NCBI GenBank assembly: GCA_951394405.1
Contig: OX596337.1
Span: 434,001-498,000, forward strand
Direction of reading: 5' to 3'
DNA length: 64,000 nt
DNA from: Coprinellus micaceus
Lineage: Eukaryota; Basidiomycota; Agaricomycetes; Agaricales; Psathyrellaceae
Shown: positions 11,001-23,200 of the stretch, piece by piece
Position numbering within the stretch: position 1 is the first letter of the stretch
How the letters are laid out: each line of letters starts with the position of its first letter
Program-made: the position numbers and the translations under genes
The notes under the pieces: model-generated
Seen by the model: only the letters and a program-made list of their open reading frames with translations
The model's database searches: none
Told to the model about the DNA's origin: nothing

Positions 11001-14000
11001 TTACTCACTGTCTCCATCGCGTTCGTCTGAGCCGCCGTCGCTTTCAAGTCTCATCCCCCCCCCAAAAGAAAATGAATCCCCCATGTCGCTGACGTCGCTG
11101 TCCTCGCTGTCCTCGCTGTCCCCCCCGTCTCCATCCTCGGAGGATATATCTTCAAGGTGCTCGTCAATTAGCTGCCACGCTTCTGACTCTGGAGCTGCGA
11201 GAATGGGATCGAGACGGTTCCCACATTGAGAGTCTTGCTCAAAGCGCGTGAATAATGCTATGAGCTTCTTGATATGGTGGAACGGTCTTGGGGAGCTAGC
11301 CACGGTCCTGGCCAATTTGGATAGCTTGAGCGGTGGCAGGTGCACTCCCGAGGTGTCGGCCCATGTAACGAGGATCACCTCAATAACTGCGACGTCCGCT
11401 TTCATAGCATCCAGGTTAATATAGTACACCCCACGGCCAGAGAAATGCCGCAATTTGCTCGCTAATGTCTCCGTTGGGAGACTGGTGATAGTAATGAAAA
11501 ATGGGAGCCTTCCAGTCGACCGCGATAGCCCCGCTTCTGACGAAATTATTTCCAGCAGCATGGCTTGGTGCTCTGGTGAAAGTAAATGAAGACCTTGGAG
11601 AAGGAACTGAGGATGATGCGTGTTCCTCTTGTCCTTATTCTTCCAACACCTCGTCCAGTCCTGAAAGAGGGAGGCAGGGTTTTGGCGAGATAGGTTGACG
11701 TTCTCCATGAGCTTCTGGTTATCGCATGTCAGTCTACCACTGGGTAGCACCTGGTAGGAGCCTGAGGTCCACAGAGACTTCAAGCTGAGACGATCCCCAT
11801 CCGGTGTGATGAGGATGTCGACTGGAGGCAGTGCCCAATTTCGCCCCAGCGCGCCAGCTTCGCCCCCCTTGCCCGGTCGTACTGAGACAATGTAGTATGC
11901 TTCCTTGAGAAGCTCCCGCTTCCCAGCGCCAGGAGAGCCAATGACGAATACAAGCTGGGGTCCCTGCTGTATGTGCAAATTGCGGCCACCAACGAACTGC
12001 GGGTCGACGGGCCGAAGGACGTCGTGGCTGGCAGCGAGTCTGTGCTCAGGCGCCCACAGAAACCCCAAGACGCGGGCAAATGGAAACCATGGGAAACCCC
12101 TCGTCCAACTCCCAACCAAGCCCAACAATGAACCCCTTGATGGGGTGTATGCGAATGCATCGTCCTTGGATCTCCAATTCACTGGATTCTTTAGCCGGGA
12201 GCGCAGCTCCTCAATACCCATGTCCGAGACTGAGGGTGGATTTGGGAGATCTTCCTTGCTGATCCCAGGGATGATACCCCCCCACAATTCCTGGGCAGCT
12301 CAGTTGTCAGTTTTATCACCAGCTTCCGGTCGAACTAGCAGGAGACTAACCGTTTGACAAAAGGCCTCTGCCTGAGACCCCCCCGGTGCGAGCCATAGAG
12401 AGGGGCCCTCCCGCAGGCCAGTAAGCACCCAATCTTGAAGGCAGAGTGTTTCCCACGTGTTCAGCGAGGACAGGAGGGCCTTCCAAACCCTGGTGCCAAC
12501 GCCATCGATGACCGCTTGTGGTTCGCATAGGATATGTAGGAAATGGAGGCAGCGAGGCTTCGTAGGTTGGGTTAGGATAAGACCCTTCATTACGTCTGAA
12601 GGAAATCGATGGGTTTAGTAAGGCACTGGCCGGTATGGCTCGGGAGGATGAAGCAGCAAGACCTCTCACCGTTCTGGGTCATTTGGCATAGATTTCGGGT
12701 GATCATGTCGTCGAACCGACTCTTTGACCTCAGAGATATATCTCCCAGATGGCCTGACCTTCGAGGATCTCCAAGAAAGTCGAGAAATGACTTGTGATGG
12801 GCGCCGATATCCTTGCACCCATACGTCTCCTCCGGCACATCAAGTAAAGAGTGTAGGTCCGAGAGCTCGCGAGCGAGAGCTCCATATTGTAGATCTAGGG
12901 CTTCCTCAATGACCCAAAGCGGCATACATGCGGAAGCGGAATGTATACGACCGACGTTGGATTTCTTGGACGGTATAATCTCGATCAGTATCCAGACTAA
13001 GGATGCAAGTTCGAGTATTGCCTCTTTGATCTCCAAGTCAGGGTAAGCATTCCGCGCAGCCCTCTCGAGGATTCCTGCGAAAAGGGTATCCAGAGCGCCG
13101 AGTGGACGAGTAGACGCAGGGGAGGCCTCCGCCGGCCTCGCTCCTCCGCACAAGGCCAGAACCTCTTCGAGGCGCTCCCTCGGATCGTAGCGCCTGTCAT
13201 CCACGTATCTTATCGCTGTATCAGCGAGGATGAATTGACCTGAGGCGTACTCGGCAATCTGTTCAGCGTCTCCTTCGCGAGGCCAACTGAGGGTGTCCGT
13301 TCCGTGAAGACTGGGATGCGTATCTCGAATCTCCAGTAATCGGTCCCAAGTGAATTGAAGTATGTCCTTCGCAGCGCCATATTCTTTGTTGAGATCGATG
13401 TGCAGCATACCCGACATCCCGCGTTTGATAGCAGATTCAATAGGAAACTGTGGTCGGCTGGCCACGACAATGCGGGCGTTCGGGACTTTGGATAGGGTGT
13501 GAAGAAGACAGATTACCCCAGACTGTGCCTCATCTCCGTCGCACTCGTCCAAGCCATCGACCGCAGCGATGAGGGTAAAATGAGGATCTGTAGAGCGGGT
13601 GGCCGAAATTAATGGTTGGACCAGGAGGTGCTCCATTTGATGGTCCAGAGAGGCCGAAAATATTCCGGTGTCGTTTCGAATGGCGTCGACGATGTAGGGC
13701 CTCGTTGGTGAACTTTTCCCTGCCACTTGATGAGCAAGTGTGGCCACCAAGGAGTCAGGCTGATCCGGACCTGGAGCAGAGGCTCTAAAGAAGAAGGAGG
13801 CAACGACGAGCTGGGCGTTGCTGGTCTGTGACTTCAGCAGTCGCTCCACGAAGGTCTGCATGATGGCGGTCTTGCCATGGCCGGCTGGGGCAGTGAGTAC
13901 CAGAAACTGAGCTTCCTCCAATGGTCCCTGGCCCGTTGACCATAGCTGCAAATGCTCCAGAACCAATCCCCTCGTCTTTGAGTGGCATCGGGGAGCATAG

Positions 14001-14579
14001 GCTCTCTCCCGCGCGTATGATATTGCAACGAGCGATGATTCTTTTCTTAACTCATCTAGAACTTGAAACGTCGCAGTTAGGACTCGTATCTCTCAAACTC
14101 AATCTAATAAATGTCCACTCACGCTGACGACCTTCAAGACTGAGCTTCGCTTCGCGCTCCGGGTCGAAGTTGAAATGGTTGATTCGCCGCTGGTCGATGT
14201 AGTCGCGACCTGGGTTGTTGATGTTGGCTTCGTGGATGTGGACGGGGTTGGTTGACAGGGGAGACGGTGAGACCAATTTTGTCGGATCGTCGTGGAGGTC
14301 GCTTGCCCTTCGCATCGTCATAGATAGTGCTGGGGTAGCGGCTGTGAGACGACTCGAATTGAGTGATTAACGACGCTTACCTTGCGGTGCTCCTGAAGGT
14401 GCCGCTGAAGGCCCATCTACTGGAGATACTGAGCCGTCTCGACAACCCGAAAGGCAATTGATGACACTTCCCAGAACCATCGTCTCCGTTTGCCCTCCGT
14501 TCGAGGTGGAAGTTGGAGATGAGACAGACGCACTATGACCCAGTCTGCACAGCAAGCGAGTTTTTCTCACGAATGGCAT
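11001..14579 (-). CDS. NACHT-domain STAND NTPase (fungal NLR-like) with an unusual C-terminal domain
   Basis: Exons 14579-14381, 14341-14123, 14061-12670, 12595-12351 and 12290-11001 sum to exactly 1115 codons. All four introns are phase-consistent (39, 61, 74 and 60 nt). Residues up to about 140 include a segment with NNPGRDYIDQRRINHF, resembling the spacer before fungal NACHT domains. The NACHT domain follows: RCHSKTRGLVLEHL, Walker A APAGHGKTA near residue 200, Walker B LIAAVDGLDECDG, ARIVVASRP, and the late HHKSFLDFL motif. Such proteins act as cytosolic self/non-self or pathogen sensors in fungi; that role is inferred. Where WD40, TPR or ankyrin repeats are usual, there is instead a domain of about 430 residues starting ELWGGIIPG. 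It carries a degenerate second P-loop (GSPGAGKRE, with Arg where Ser/Thr is expected) and an acidic Ser/Asp tail. A truncated copy of its end lies just upstream at 14936-15470. Confidence 0.85.
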
Positions 14580-14935
14580 GTCCTAACATATCCTCGATTC
14601 CTCATCCAGCTTGAGCACCTCGAATCTCGGTCGGTAAGGATCTATAATACAAAGCAATACTGCGAGTGCACTCCTGTGCGCTGACTGTCACGGCCCCACA
14701 AGCGTACAGTAAGTATGCAGGGGCTACAGCTTTAACAAACTGTCGTGTGAGAACCACCGCATTCCAACCGATTTTCACCCTATAGCATCCTCCTGGCATG
14801 GAGACTCCTGGGTGAGGAGAGGGCGAGGGGTTCTGGCCAGGAGAGAGGACTGTTACTGCCTGTCACCTTCCATTGGCCGGGGCCACATGCCCTTCGATCC
14901 CAATAACGCACTTATAAGCTCCTCCTTCCCCAAGT
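14580..14935. other. promoter region of the NACHT gene
   Basis: Lies between the NACHT start codon and the end of the upstream truncated fragment. No clear TATA box or repeat was recognised. Confidence 0.35.
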
Positions 14936-15470
14936 TCAACTACTCATATTTCGTTGCGTCTCGACTGGCGTGAGGGTCTTCATCGAGCTCCTTTGACCGC
15001 TGAAGTGGTCGTCGATAAGCCTCCATGCTTCCGACTCGGGTCCCGCGAGAATGGGGTCCAGCCTGCCCTCCCACTTCGGCTCAGAGTTTAGAAAATGGAC
15101 GAGTTTCTCGAGATGGTGGCACGGTGTCGGAGATTTTGCCAAGATGCGCGCTAATTTGTGCGGCAGTAGTGGCAATCTCTCCTCAGCCCGGCCCCGAAGA
15201 AGGACGCCTTCGAGAATCGCTGGATCTAACCTCACAGCGTCGAGGTCAAGGAAGGGTATCCCTGAGCCAGACGGATTCCGCAACCTCTCCTTTGGCATCG
15301 CGGTTGAAAGGCTAGTGACGGTGTTTGATAATGGGTGCCGTCCGTTCGACTGTGGTCCTCCTGACAAAAGGACGTCTACAAGCATGCCTCGATGCTCGAG
15401 CGAGAGCAGATCAAGGTCCTGGAGAAGGAACTGTGGGCGATGGGCGTTATTCTCGCGTTCAGACCTCAGC
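14936..15470 (-). pseudogene. truncated copy of the NACHT protein's C-terminal domain
   Basis: The minus-strand frame aligns with the end of the neighbouring NACHT protein. HRPQFLLQDLDLLSLEHRG corresponds to HHPQFLLQGLHLLSPEHQA, and RLDPILAGPESEAWRLIDD to RLDPILAAPESEAWQLIDE. Upstream of about 15470 the similarity ends and the sequence becomes the copied SH3-gene intron. The NACHT domain and the P-loop part are missing and the acidic tail is short. The frame is open (about 150 codons from an internal ATG at 15385), so a short product is possible, but it reads best as a gene fragment. Confidence 0.75.
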
Positions 15471-16525
15471 CAGGCAGGCAGACAGACAACGAGAAAAGCA
15501 CGAGGACCAACGAAGGAGAATAGGTATAAGTAAAAACCGAAACGGGGGGAGGAGAATACGTACCGATGTGGTCACCTACGTCCATCGTGTCTACTACCGC
15601 TGCGGATGCCACCTTTGTTTCCTCGTTTCCTCCTTGCTCTCCCTCCCGTGTGTGCCCCCGCTAAGTGTGTGCCTGCCTCATAACGTGCGTGGTACAGCGT
15701 TGTCGTATCCCCAAGCGAAACTTGTCACCCGTTCCTAGGGGCTGCGTTTGTACACGGATTTGTATGCAGATGTGGACGAATGAATTGAACGGATGGATGG
15801 ATGCAACGAGGCCTGACCGATGACGATCCGTTCCGTGTTCGTCCCCGAGGACTGCGTGCGCGCGTGGTGGTCCAAGCCCTTCGTTCCTTCGTTACCCTGC
15901 TGGCCCTTTGTCCTTGTTTCGCCCAGACTGGTTCCCTTGTCTCTCTCTCCCTCCTTGTCCCACGCGCCTGGGATCCTTGCTCGCCCGCGAGAGAGTCGGT
16001 CGCCGAGAAAGATGAAGCAGAGAGTATCAATAGAGAACTGAGAAGAGAGAGATAATCGGACAATTCAAAAACAACAAAATTGATTGTAGAGATAATACGA
16101 CGTGCCAGCCTGCGCCTACCCCTCTCCAGCGGTATGTGTGCCCATGCCGGTCGTTCGGCGGGCGTAGTTGGGCTTCGCCGGAGCGCCGGGGAGAAAGGGA
16201 ACACGTGGAGCCGCCGGCGGGTGCCTTGACGCTTCGGGCTCGGAGTTTAAGTGCGTGGAGTGCTGCGGGCGCTAAGCGCTTCTTGGTTCTGGACGCTCAC
16301 GTCGTGGGTGCTTGTGCGCCTTCCTCTCTTCGTCTCCCTAGGTTTGAGCGCCCCTCAGCCTTTTAGCCTAAATACGCGAACTGCGATGAGGGTGCTGTGA
16401 TCTGTCCATCGCGCTCGTCGAGATCAGTTCGTCGACGACGATATCAAGAGCTCGAGCGCCGAGTGCACGTGTGTGTGGTGGTAGCACCGATCCTATGTGG
16501 ACATCAAGCCCCGTCCGACGCCACC
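15465..16525. repeat. right copy of the inverted duplication, carrying SH3-gene promoter and exon 1
   Basis: Reverse-complement partner of 1350-2535. It contains the upstream region, the 49-nt exon 1 and about 100 bases of the first intron of the SH3 adaptor gene, then ends abruptly against the NACHT C-terminal fragment. Promoter and fragment both point to the minus strand, so transcription started here would run into the fragment. Confidence 0.85.
15564..15612 (-). pseudogene. duplicated exon 1 of the SH3 adaptor gene, start codon changed to GTG
   Basis: Same 49-nt length as 2386-2434 and followed by the same GTACGT donor. Codon 1 is GTG instead of ATG and codon 3 is TCC instead of CCT; two other differences are silent (GTC to GTA, GGC to GGT). 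The internal ATG at codon 10 remains. The rest of the SH3 gene is not present downstream. Confidence 0.8.
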
Positions 16526-19249
16526 GCTACTTACTTGGTTGCTTGAACTCGATTTTCTGATTCGAACCTGCATGGTTTAAAGGATTTCACCCCATCGAAC
16601 TCGAGACTTCCAGCTCGTGTGGGTGCTTGATGCTCTCTTCACCGCTGCATGCTCTTCACCGTACCTTAGACGTCGACAAATTACCCAACGGCTACCAATG
16701 GCTGGGTGCCAACCGAGCCGGACCAAGACGAGAAGCTCCACCTCCCCCCAAAGATTGACGATGAAGTCCCCTTTCCTCTCGTCTCTGTGGAACTCCTTAC
16801 TCTCGTCTCTGTGGCGCCTCTCGCCCCCGTCTCCTTACACTCTCAAGGTTCCACGATCCCACTAATCGACACCCATCGAACACTCAACCTCCCGACCGAC
16901 GCCTCAGACCCCGCTGCCACCACAACACAGCAGACTCCCCCAGCACCAGCGACCTGTGCCAGACAAACGCGCTGCAGCCCGTCCGCTTGAAGGCTCGTTC
17001 TCGGTGGTGCAGGTCCTGCGATGCTCATAACCATGCCGGCGGTATGAGTACCTCAACTCCATCGCCCCTGCGTACGGTAAGAGCTATGGGCAACTCCATC
17101 ACTAGTGCGCAAACACGATCAACCACCGCGGCTTCAAGACCCACCCCTGTGCCGGTGAACGACACAGTCGAACGCCGAGTACTTGATAATACCAAAATCG
17201 ACCGCTGCGTACTTGATCCCGGTTAAAGGCATTCTCCAACCCCACGCTTCCTTACCCACATTCCCTCGTTCGTTCGGCACCTGGTCTCCTGCCTGCAATG
17301 GCTCGCCGTTCATGATCATCTGAGTCAGAACACCTGGGCTTGGTAGACTCGGACCTGGGAGGTCGGGGCTGCTAACCTTCGACAACAGGATGCATTACAA
17401 CCCTCGCTTTGCCACAACAGGAAACACGGACACCTCGATCTTTAGAACGATGAGTCGATGACGCCTCCTCCATTTGACACGACCAGCCGCCAACTCGGGC
17501 ACGTCGTGCTGTGACTTGGGCTACGGCGGCTTTCCTCAGCCTGTCCTCCGTCGCTTACGCATATACACAGTATGATGTGACTGCTCTTCGAATGCTACTT
17601 AGGCGCTTCTCATCGCAGACACCCTAACAGGATCTGCCGAGTCGCTCGGGCCTCGGGATATCCGCCTATTCCTCTCTCTTTCCTCGTTCTTTATGGGCCC
17701 TCTGAGTATACCTAGATGAATCTAGGTGTTTGTTAAGCGACCGGTGAACTTGCGAGAGCCTCCAAAGCTACGGGAGCATTGCCAGGACCCGAACGCACCT
17801 TTGACCACGGTCTCCCGAAACGCCCCCCTTCCAAGACAACACACTGCGTTCGGGTGGGCACTGTACTTTCGTTGCTGTGCGATATCAATGATTTACTACC
17901 ACAAGGCTGGTCGCGAGTGTGTGTCGCGGGCGGGCACTTAGAGTCAACTTAGACCTCGCCTCGCGGGTATTTTGGGTACTTCAACAACGTAGTGTGCTGT
18001 TCGGATAGATGATGGCATGATAACCATCGGGTGAGTGCCCGTCCCACTTCACAGATATTTGCGACTGCCCAAGCGCCGGCGACTCGATCCTCTCGCAGCG
18101 AGCCTCGAAAGCGCCCTCACCTTTGACAGGCTCACAAGGGCGGCGCAAACGATTTACCACGGCATTCAAGCGTGCGTTGCCTTTGGGAAGGAACAAATCG
18201 AGAAGTCTCAACGTCTGAACGAGCGTACGAAGTGGGGAACCAAAGTTTTCTCGGCGCAAGAGCGGTTGGCTTGCGTTCGTTCCCAGTGGATCCGGGCTAC
18301 GAATACACTTACCGTGCGACCAAGGGATCCTGTCCCCCTGGAAATCGATCCGCAAAGCTACGACCACAGCCTGTCAGCCGTTGTGCACCTCATTTCGACT
18401 GAGGAGATAGCGTGCCCCTGGTCGAAAGAACGAGAAGTCGATGTGCCGCGTTTTTGATTGGCTGGTCATACTTGGTTCATCGCGGGCGCCTATCTGTCAT
18501 CTGTGTGAAATGAAGATCGCAATAAGTGAAGCCTATGTGCCAGCTTTGTGAGACACATTGACAAAAGGGTGAAAGGCGCTGTGTTGAAGGCTAGACGGGT
18601 TAGGTGATCTGCGGTGGAGATGGGCCGGCTATGAAGGCCATCGCCACAGATATGTTGGCCTTTATCTTCGCGGTTGGAGGAACCTGGCGCGATGCCTAAA
18701 AGTTGCGATTTCGAATGTAAGTCGGACCCACTCTGACCTTCGGCTGCAGGGAAAGGGTGTTGTGCGAGAAAGGTCAAAAGCAAGTGCTTCACAGAGGCAC
18801 CTTTGCACTCTGGTCCGCCGCAAATTAAATCAGGAAACTCGCAAATTAACTTCGGGGTGTTCCCGCTTTCCCCGCTTCTGGAAAGCGGCAACGGGCAAAA
18901 ACGCAAACCCCTACGCCGTTCGTATTGAATTTACCCGAGATGGTAAGTGGAACTCTGGTGAAAAGCCTGTTTGGTAAGCACGGTTACGAACCTTGTGGAT
19001 GTACTTGCCGCACTTGGCGCTTTTTTCACTTGACAACACCTGCCAACGCCTTTAAAAGCGCTGGCAAGCGGAATGGTGTGCACCTTTATAATGAATTGCA
19101 GGGATCCCCGTCACGATTACAAGGAGGTACAGGATCGAGATTGGCACACCTTTGAAACAAATTTTCCGCGTGGAGTATATCAAGAGCGATGTCGTCCACG
19201 ATCATAGCAACCTCCCGCATCAAGTCTCCTTTCCATTCTCCTCATTGAC
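16526..19249. other. 2.7 kb without a supported gene
   Basis: Several frames of 70-140 codons occur on both strands (for example 18035-18457 plus and 17981-18367 minus), but they overlap each other, lack splice logic and show no recognisable domain. Fragments such as the one near 17200-17310 may be relics of decayed genes. No tRNA, tandem repeat or terminal repeat was seen. Confidence 0.4.
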
Positions 19250-20039
19250 ATGGCCTCGGCTGTGTCCCAGCACCAACTGCGTCAGTATAGCCTCGAAAGG
19301 AACCCGAATCTTTGAATGGACCGCTGACGCTCCCGTTTCCACTCCAACAGAAGAACTACCGCCTCATCAAACATATTTCCTGAACAGCTCAAAGTCGTCC
19401 ATAGAAAATGTCGCACTCGTTGTGAGTCGTCAGGTTTAATTCCCACATTTTCTCCCAATTTACATGAGGATATCAATCCAGTCTGCACTATTTGCTGGCG
19501 TATCCGCACAGTTGTATGGATTCGTCAAGGCCCAGGAGAGTTATTCCGCAGGGACAAGCGGTACAACAAAGGACTGGATCCTTGCACTCTGTTACGGCGC
19601 CATATTCCTCAATCTCGGAGCCACGGTAATCGGGATGAGCATCGCCAATAAACTCGGGGGGGTACAGTTCCGGAAACGCACCTCGGCGCCAAACCTTGTG
19701 ATTAACGAGGATGGGTTCACCAACAAACTGTATCGCATCCTGGGGCTGTCGGAATCCGACCTTCTCCTGGAAAGGTATAGTGAAGGTGCGATTACGAAGG
19801 CGGTCTTGCTGCACTGTACGTGAGCCAATCTTGTTCTCCTCTGCAGGATTTGACGCTGATCTACGGAATACTCAGGGACCTTCGCATATAGCGGGGGGGC
19901 CTTGTCCCTTATGCTCATGATCATCAGCTACGCCGTCATAGAGGAGAGGCCAATAGTGAAAATTGCCGCCTGTGCCTTCATCGCCTTTTACATACTGCCT
20001 CAATTCGTCAGTGTCATTATGAAATTCGCCCATCCCTGA
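19250..20039 (+). CDS. four-helix integral membrane protein, function unknown
   Basis: Exons 19250-19280, 19351-19421, 19482-19815 and 19876-20039 sum to 200 codons. Donors are GTCAGT, GTGAGT and GTACGT; acceptors are CAACAG, ATCCAG and ACTCAG. The 199-residue product starts MASAVSQHQLQ and has four hydrophobic segments: around NVALVSALFAGVSA, WILALCYGAIFLNLG, FAYSGGALSLMLMIISY and IAACAFIAFYILPQFVSVIM. A polar loop with LGLSESDLLLERYSE separates helices two and three. Small multi-helix proteins of this type are common and mostly unnamed in Agaricomycetes. The stop codon falls at the presumed left end of the adjacent transposon, so the natural C-terminus could have been altered. Confidence 0.75.
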
Positions 20040-20205
20040 ACCTGGTACATCCGGGGTTTACCTGTACCTAGTGTTACCTATAGCCACATTTACCTAGTGT
20101 TGAGCCTGGCTGTGAGCATCGCAGCACCTGGTCGTCTACCTTGAAGTCCTTATGCCAAGCGACTACCTATGGTGATGACTGGGTGTCATATATGCGGGAT
20201 TTGGA

Positions 20206-23200
20206 TTAAAACACGAACTCGTGTGCATTGTAGTCAATGTACCTGTTTACATAGTACATAGCATATGAAGTGAGCGACTTGGAGTGGTGGAAACCAATAG
20301 GAACACGGTTACGAGGGCTATACTCGCCGAAGACAGGAATTAAATGGGCAGAACGAAGAATGGAGTCAATATGAACTATAGAACACACCCGTTTCCCATT
20401 CCGAACCTCAGGTACAACCTTCCACAGCCCAGTCTTGTCACAGGGATCATCGCCGTCCGTTTGAAACCAGCGGACATACGCACACTGATACTTGACTTGC
20501 TCGCTCTTGAACGATAAAAAGAACATCACCTGCGCGACACCTAATCCCCGGAAACCATCCTTGGTAGGATCCTTCTCAATATAGACACAGTCGTGACGAG
20601 CCGGACCCCCTTGCCATGATGGTGTTGCCCGCATGATTTCTTTCTTCATCCCACCGACGCCAGATACTTCGCTTGGTGCATGATAGAAATTGGTGGCTGT
20701 ATGGAAGAGACTGATACGCAGATTTGGGTCGATGCGGGGGCACTCAGAGAGGTCGACATCCATCCCAATGTCGTCCGATTCAGGAAAGAGTTGGTCGTAG
20801 AGGAATCGCTGAATGTCTTCTCCGAGCAAGGGCTTGTTCAAGTAGGTAGACAGCTGTGGAAGGAAGCGAGGGTAGCGAGGGGCTGGAAGTGGGTGTCAGT
20901 TAACAAGAGCGAAAGCGGTGAAGGGCAATACAACATACCTGCTTTATTTGGCAACCGCACATCACCTTGCGAGGTAATCATGCCAATGACCTCTGAGAGA
21001 TCGTCGTTGTCGCCTTGCTCGGCATTCGAGGAAGTAGTGGTGGTTGGTGGAGGTGCCCGCTTGGTCTGGATTGTCCTCCTGCTGTCTCGAGGGTCGCGGA
21101 GTTCGATCGGGATGTGAGGCTCGAGGTGGTCTCGCATCGCAGCTAATTTGTCCATACGCTGGTTGATCAGGAGCATCTCACCGAGAGGCTGGTTGCGGCT
21201 CGAACGTCGGTATGCATCCTTGACTGCTGAAATGTGCTTCGACTCGGTGATGGACGAGCACAGGCCGTTGGGGGCACCAAAGAGCTGGATGAGGAGCCGA
21301 TAGTGGACAAGGGAATGTTGACGGGGAAGGTTGAAGTTCGTTCGGATGCCTTCATCCAGAAAAATGGAACGTTCACGATGGAATCGGGCAATGGCATCGT
21401 CAATCTTCGCAAAGACATCTTCGTCAATTTGGGACCGTCGAACATAGTAACAGAAATCGAGGAAGGCGGCGATAGCACGGACCATTCCGTCAGGAACGAG
21501 GCCGGAGATGGCAGGAAGGAAAACCTTCATGAGGGCTTTCGAATCATTGCCAGTCCATTGCTTGAAACCCCGGCCTTCGTTGAAGCGGCGTAAACCGGGG
21601 AAGTGGGGCGATGCAGCGATTCTGGGGTATGAACATGAGTTATAATCGTTCGGGGGTTTCAGGGGTGAAGAGCGCACCGACGATCCATCTCAGCGACCAA
21701 TGTCGTCCCATTTTCCTGGCTCTCGAGGTACTCAACTACCCATGTCACGAGGTGGTCTTTGAACGTCCCCTTCACCAGCTGGTGAAGGATATCAGGGGAC
21801 AGGAGGTCGTGGATGTTGGCGCGCGGGAAGTAGGCGGTGAATGGCTGGGGATTGGTGGTGATAAGGCAAGGAGCAAACATCAAATGGGAACAAGGCTCAC
21901 AATAACATCACCGATCATGCCGTACCCATCCCACATATACTTGAGGTTTCCCCGACAGGATTTACGAACCTTCTCCGTGTGATCGTGCGTTCGATGAACG
22001 TCCGTGTTAGGACTCCCATCGAGGTTGCTGGCATCGGCGATGCACCTGATCATAAAAAGTGAGATATGGGCATATACGAAGACAGGAATACGTACCTCGT
22101 GCACCATCCTTGAACTACGCAGGCCAGGAGACATTGTTCTGGATAGTCTGCAATGTACAGACCAATCCCATAGACAACCCGCCGCCAGTGTCCATCTCCG
22201 CACTTGGTGATTCGCACCTCAGTCATCCACGGCTTGAGTGACATGAGGATACGAGCAATAGACGAATGAAGGAGCTGTCACCGAAACCGGCGAAACTCCA
22301 GACTGTCTTCTTCATCCTTGCTAGCTATTGGGCTGCTGTCAGTGCTTGAGACAAGGGAATGGGGAACATGTTAAAGTATTGGAGTGACCAGGAATCGAAC
22401 CTGGGACCATCCGTTGACTAGACTGGACGCTCTACCACTGAGCTACCACCCTATGGATAGACAGTGTGCAGATGTTGATACTATGGGGCCTTAAACATTC
22501 CCCATACACAGGCTCGTCACCATGTGGGATACAGTCACATATAGCACTGCACCAATATCAAGTCTAGGCTGTCGATTGACCACTTCCAACAGAACAAGGA
22601 CTCGCTCTTGGGAATGGCTAGAAAGCCGATCAAGGTGACCGCTCCTTTGTGCGCTCGGCGCAAGTGGCTTTGTGCATTGCCGATGGATGCGTAGAGTGGG
22701 TAGTAGTCGTTCTGGCCAGTGGCAACTGAAACTGTCGTCTTGTCGCTTCCCAGAACAACTGGGACAAACACAGACCCATGAAGCTTCTTGTCCTTGGCGA
22801 GCTCGGTCTGCTCAGGGCCCGTGTCAGAAGAAGGCAGGAACGAGAGGTCGTGCACGTACATACCGATTGCTCCCAGGCCCATTCTCCTGACATCAAGTCG
22901 ACGTATTGGCGCTTGCCGTTTTCCCCTCTAATCTCCTTTGCTGCCCAATCAACATGTTCAGCGAGTTCTGGGTTACTGAGTTGGGCCTCCATGACGGCGA
23001 AGGGATCCCGGTACCAGACTTCGTACTCTGCCTTCATCCATCCTGGTGGGTTAGGTGGGAGCTCGCCCTCGTACTTGACCTTGAAGCCTTCCCATGGAAT
23101 GTCGCCGTATGGAATTGAATCGATGGCGGTAAATAACCCTGTGTGACCAGCGTATGGAGCTGTTGAGCCATCCTCGGTGTCGGCATCCCCCATGTACTCC

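Noticed and set aside
18035..18457. 140-codon plus-strand frame as a gene
   Set aside because: An overlapping minus-strand frame of similar length exists, with no motif, splice signals or neighbours that support coding.
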